A DNA stretch of 8,286 nt from JBBSGC01 sp038254525 (GTDB lineage Bacteria > Actinomycetota > Actinomycetes > Propionibacteriales > Nocardioidaceae), in NCBI GenBank assembly GCA_038254525.1, contig JBBSGC010000089.1, positions 1-8,286 on the forward strand, read 5' to 3'. Shown here piece after piece: positions 6,219-8,286 of the stretch. Under the pieces are notes generated by a model. That model was not told the origin of the DNA. It ran no database searches and worked only from the letters and a program-made list of their open reading frames with translations. The stretch's first letter is position 1. Each line of letters opens with the position of its first letter. A program made the position numbers and the translations under genes.

Positions 6219-6899
6219 TCAGGACGCCAGCTGTCGCCAGACCCGGGGCAACGGAACCTCCAGCAGTGCCGGCAGCCGGGCGAGGTACTCGGTGCGGGAC
6301 ACCTCACGTACTCCCAGGGTCGCCAGGTGGTCGGTCTGCCATTGGACGTCGACCAGGCGCTCGGCTGCGTGCTCGTCGCGCAGCAGCTCCACCAGCGCCA
6401 CCAGCGCCACCTTCGAAGCGTCGCGGCGACGGTGGAACATGGACTCCCCGGCGAACAGCCCGCCGATCGCCACCCCGTAGAGCCCGCCGGCCAGTGCGCC
6501 ACCGGGCGTCCACGCCTCGACCGAGTGCGCCCAGCCGAGACCATTGAGCTCCGCGTAGCGGCGTTGGATCTCGGCGCCGATCCAGGCGCCCGGACGGTCA
6601 GGGTCCGCGCACGCGGCCACGACCTCCTCGAAGGCGGTGTCGACGCGTACCTCGTAGCGCCGGCAGGACTGCCTCAGTGACCGGCTGACCACCAGGTCCG
6701 CCAGGTCGAGTACTCCGCGGCGCACGGGCGACCACCAGACCATGGGCTGTTCCCCGTCGACCGGCATCGGGAACGCCCCACTTGCGTACGCGGCGAGGAT
6801 CGTCGGGGGAGCGGTGTCCGCACCGACCGCCACGCAGTCGTCGTCGGGCCACCGCTCGGCGTCGAAGTGCCACGCGCTCGGCGGCAGGACGGTCGGCAC
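6219..6899 (-). CDS. aat: Leucyl/phenylalanyl-tRNA-protein transferase
   Basis: Aat transfers Leu or Phe from aminoacyl-tRNA to the N-terminal Arg or Lys of proteins, marking them for ClpS/ClpAP-type degradation by the bacterial N-end rule. It acts in the cytoplasm. The 226-residue product is close to E. coli Aat (234). Visible family blocks: VAVGADTAPPTILAAYASGAFP (22-44, the GGDL...LLxAYxxGIFPW equivalent), WWSPVRRGVL (55-64), WAHSVEAW, GGLYGVAIGGLFAGESMF (138-155) with Glu152, DASKVALV, and DVQWQTDHLATLG with Gln186. Glu152 and Gln186 correspond to E. coli Glu156 and Gln188, so it should be active. I chose the GTG at 6899, with an AGGA about nine bases upstream; no in-frame ATG precedes the WPDDD region. 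The much longer open frame upstream runs antisense to the EcsC gene and is not credible. It is divergent from that gene and upstream of the Fpg/Nei gene. Confidence 0.95.
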   Translation of the reverse strand: MPTVLPPSAWHFDAERWPDDDCVAVGADTAPPTILAAYASGAFPMPVDGEQPMVWWSPVRRGVLDLADLVVSRSLRQSCRRYEVRVDTAFEEVVAACADPDRPGAWIGAEIQRRYAELNGLGWAHSVEAWTPGGALAGGLYGVAIGGLFAGESMFHRRRDASKVALVALVELLRDEHAAERLVDVQWQTDHLATLGVREVSRTEYLARLPALLEVPLPRVWRQLAS

Positions 6900-7007
6900 C
6901 GCACCATCCTGCGCTGCGGCGTGCCGCCCGGCAACGCGCCGCCGGTAGCCGAGCCGCGCGGTCAGGCGGCGGCTTCGGGCGACGCCGAACGACGGGAAAC
7001 CCCGTAC

Positions 7008-7027
7008 GCGTCGGTGCGTCGGTGCGT
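7008..7027. repeat. Tandem 8-bp repeat (GCGTCGGT, 2.5 copies)
   Basis: GCGTCGGT occurs at 7008-7015 and 7016-7023, followed by a half copy GCGT at 7024-7027. It is non-coding, lies between the divergent aat and EcsC genes, and sits just upstream of the candidate -35 region of the EcsC promoter. It could be a binding-site array for a regulator or simple slippage. Confidence 0.55.
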
Positions 7028-7046
7028 AGTTCGCCGTCTTTCGGCG

Positions 7047-7059
7047 GCAGGTAGCCTGC
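7047..7059 (+). promoter_or_regulatory. Candidate -10 (TAGCCT) within a 13-bp dyad, EcsC promoter/operator
   Basis: TAGCCT at 7052-7057 is a good actinobacterial -10 and would start transcription near 7064, about 28 bases before the EcsC ATG. The -35 is poor; TTCGCC at 7030-7035 with a 16-base gap is the best available. The -10 is embedded in GCAGG-TAG-CCTGC, a perfect 5-bp dyad around three bases, which might be an operator. Base use suits a promoter; the operator role is inference. Confidence 0.4.
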
Positions 7060-7091
7060 TTGCGGATGGTCGCCGACGGCGAGGAGTCGCG

Positions 7092-7775
7092 ATGGGAGTC
7101 GCACGCACAGCTGCCAAGGCGCTGGCACCGATGGCCCGCAAGGCCGCGCCCGCGCTCACCTCGTCGTTCGTGCGGGAGGTCCTCGAGCGCGCCATCGACG
7201 GCGTCGGCCCGGTCAAGGGCGCGGCCGCGGCGGCCGATGTCAAGCTCGCAGAGGCCAACGGGGATGTCGCGGCTGCGGTCAGCGCGCTCACCGATACCCA
7301 TGTGCGGATGGCCGGCGTACAAGGCTTCGCGACCAACATCGGCGGACTGGTCACGCTGGCCTTCTCGATTCCGGCCAACATCACGGGCTTGGCGCTGCTG
7401 CAGTGCCACCTGGTCGCCGGCATCGCTCACCTGCGGGGCTATGACCTCCAGGACCTGCGCGTGCGCAACGCGATTCTGGTCTGCTTGATCGGCGAGGACG
7501 GCGTGCGCGACCTGCTCAAGCGGAAGCGGTTGCCGTCCAGCCCGATGGCGCTGGCCACGTCGCCCGTGCACGACCCGGCGCTCGACACGAAGATCGCCAA
7601 CGAGGTCACTACCGAGCTGGTAGCCAAGATCGGTGGCCGCCGGGCGGCGCTGGTCGTCGGGCGGCGGATCCCGCTGCTCGGTGGTGGCGTGGGCGCGATC
7701 ACCGATGGCCTGTCCACCTACCAGATCGGCCGCTACGCCGCCAGTGAGCTGCGCGAGCGTGGCCGCGCCAGTTAG
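7092..7775 (+). CDS. EcsC family protein
   Basis: A 227-residue protein matching the EcsC family by its central block: GFATNIGGLVTLAFSIPANI (78-97), LLQCHLVAGIAHLRGYDL (102-119), DLRVRNAILVCLIGE (121-135), and a C-terminal GRRIPLLGGGVGAITDG (190-206) with IGRYA. The family is named after a Bacillus gene next to an ABC transporter, but its biochemical role is unsettled, and no ABC transporter is seen here. Hydrophobic helices at about 83-113 and 185-205 suggest membrane association; the N-terminal 60 residues are Ala-rich and partly basic, with no signal peptide. The ATG at 7092 is chosen because GAGGAG (7081-7086) lies five bases upstream; the frame is open further upstream, but those residues lack family character. 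It is followed after 15 bases by a Glyoxalase_6 gene, probably in one transcript. Confidence 0.88.
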   Translation: MGVARTAAKALAPMARKAAPALTSSFVREVLERAIDGVGPVKGAAAAADVKLAEANGDVAAAVSALTDTHVRMAGVQGFATNIGGLVTLAFSIPANITGLALLQCHLVAGIAHLRGYDLQDLRVRNAILVCLIGEDGVRDLLKRKRLPSSPMALATSPVHDPALDTKIANEVTTELVAKIGGRRAALVVGRRIPLLGGGVGAITDGLSTYQIGRYAASELRERGRAS

Positions 7776-7790
7776 GGAGAGTGTGTTTTG

Positions 7791-8231
7791 ATGGCCGAGC
7801 TCCGTGGGTTCCAGGTCACGTACGACTGCGGGGATCCGGCGCGGGTGGGCGAGTTCTGGGCCGAGGTGCTCGGCTACCGCACCGACCCCCCGCCGGAGGG
7901 CTTCACCACGTGGCCCGAAGCGCTGAAAGCCTTCGGTGTCCCCGAGCAGGAGTGGACCAGCGCGTACGCCGTCGTCCCACCCGAGGGCAAGGACGGTCCG
8001 CGGCTGTTCTTCCAGCGCGTCCCCGAAGCCAAGTCGGCCAAGAACCGGTTGCACCTCGATGTAAGGGTCAGCGACCGTGGCCAGCCCGTGGCGGACCAGG
8101 AGCGCGCGGTCCTGGCCGAGGTGGAGCGGTTGGAGGCGCTAGGGGCCGAGCGAAGGGACTGGGTGCAAGACATCGGCAAGCACTTCATGGTCATGGCCGA
8201 CGTCGAGGGCAACGAGTTCTGCCTCACCTGA
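7791..8231 (+). CDS. VOC family protein (Glyoxalase_6-like)
   Basis: A 146-residue soluble protein of the vicinal-oxygen-chelate superfamily, Glyoxalase-like domain type. It shows the usual opening FQVTYDCGDPARVGEFWAEVLGY (7-29), RLFFQRVPEAKSAKNRLHLDV (71-91) with His89, an Ala/Glu-rich helix ending in VERLEALGA (111-119), and the closing FMVMADVEGNEFCL with Glu142. His89 and Glu142 sit where VOC enzymes bind metal; the first-position residue is Tyr/Gln where many have His, so metal binding and catalysis are uncertain. The reaction cannot be inferred: relatives include lyases, dioxygenases and resistance proteins. The start is ambiguous. AGGGAG at 7774-7779 is 11 bases from the ATG at 7791 but 8 from an in-frame TTG at 7788, adding one residue if used. 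It is probably cotranscribed with the EcsC gene. Confidence 0.9.
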   Translation: MAELRGFQVTYDCGDPARVGEFWAEVLGYRTDPPPEGFTTWPEALKAFGVPEQEWTSAYAVVPPEGKDGPRLFFQRVPEAKSAKNRLHLDVRVSDRGQPVADQERAVLAEVERLEALGAERRDWVQDIGKHFMVMADVEGNEFCLT

Positions 8232-8237
8232 GCTCAG
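8228..8237. repeat. 10-bp palindrome holding two facing stop codons
   Basis: CTGAGCTCAG is a perfect palindrome. Its left TGA (8229-8231) ends the VOC gene, and its right half, read on the - strand, gives the TGA (8236-8234) of the probable convergent gene, with two bases between. No terminator-like stem lies between the two genes. Confidence 0.5.
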
Positions 8238-8286
8238 CTGCGCCGACGCAGGGCGCGGTACCGCCCGCGCGCCCACGCCAGCATCC
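8234..8286 (-). CDS. Probable C-terminal end of a convergent gene (partial)
   Basis: On the - strand from the window edge one frame reads LAWARGRYRALRRRS and then TGA at 8236-8234. An Arg-rich tail with aromatic residues is typical of the end of an actinobacterial protein, often one with a membrane segment just before it, and the stop falls only two bases from the VOC stop, fitting tight convergent packing. Only about 16 codons are visible, so neither family nor function can be given. It could be a chance open frame in high-GC DNA. Confidence 0.4.
   Translation of the reverse strand, partial: MLAWARGRYRALRRRS

Larger units (their letters stand above)
6992..7059. other. Cluster of inverted repeats in the aat/EcsC divergent region
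   Basis: Four small perfect dyads lie within 68 bases of the 192-base divergent spacer 6900-7091: ACGGG/CCCGT (6992-6996 with 7001-7005), TACGC/GCGTA (7005-7009 with 7024-7028), CGCCG/CGGCG (7032-7036 with 7042-7046) and GCAGG/CCTGC (7047-7051 with 7055-7059). The last two directly abut. They could be operator half-sites or RNA stems in an aat leader. I match them to no known riboswitch. The rest of the spacer (6900-6991) is GC-rich with nothing assignable. Confidence 0.4.

Noticed and set aside
6152..6544. Upstream extension of the Fpg/Nei frame
   Set aside because: Catalysis needs Pro as the second residue, which fixes the start at the GTG ending at 6151; the extension overlaps aat.
5531..6547. 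338-codon open frame on the + strand opposite fpg and aat
   Set aside because: It spans two well-supported - strand genes and has no family motif.
6992..7059. Known riboswitch (c-di-AMP, cobalamin, fluoride and similar) upstream of aat
   Set aside because: Stems are present, but I could match no conserved consensus core and the stems are only 5 bp, so it is reported only as a dyad cluster.
6900..8054. Long upstream extension of the aat frame to 611 codons
   Set aside because: It runs antisense through the whole EcsC gene and into the VOC gene; Aat is normally about 230 residues and its first motif lies just after the GTG at 6899.

Overview
The window is very GC-rich, with strong G/C preference at third codon positions, GTG starts, and -10 elements of the TAGGCT/TAGCCT type. 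Its gene families also point to an actinomycete: a SEC-C/DUF5926 protein, an actinobacterial-type Fpg/Nei glycosylase, an EcsC-family protein and a Glyoxalase_6 protein. I cannot name a genus. It reads as ordinary, densely packed chromosome. I see no rRNA, tRNA, CRISPR, insertion sequence, phage gene or origin.

Layout. Left block, + strand: the C-terminal part of a polytopic membrane protein (2-754, open at the window edge), then arginine deiminase arcA (786-2012). Middle block, - strand, transcribed right to left: aat leucyl/phenylalanyl-tRNA-protein transferase (6899-6219), an Fpg/Nei-type DNA glycosylase (6151-5288), a zinc-ribbon/proline-rich four-helix membrane protein (5200-4040), a glycerophosphodiester phosphodiesterase (4040-3222) and a SEC-C/DUF5926 protein (3096-2143). 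Right block, + strand: an EcsC-family protein (7092-7775), a VOC/Glyoxalase_6 protein (7791-8231), and at the very edge the probable tail of a - strand gene (8286-8234).

How the parts relate. arcA and the middle block converge on a 130-base spacer (2013-2142) with two hairpins that could end transcription from either side. The zinc-ribbon gene and the phosphodiesterase gene share one base (TGATG), so they are almost certainly one transcript with coupled translation. aat and the EcsC gene diverge from a 192-base region (6900-7091) full of small dyads and a tandem 8-base repeat; a -10-like TAGCCT there sits inside a 13-base dyad. EcsC and VOC are 15 bases apart and probably cotranscribed. The functions are mostly unrelated housekeeping: arginine catabolism, N-end-rule tagging, base-excision repair, phosphodiester turnover.

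No clearly new multi-gene system is visible. The best leads are the DNA glycosylase, whose usual lesion-probing residues appear replaced; the coupled zinc-ribbon membrane protein and phosphodiesterase; and the dyad-rich divergent control region.
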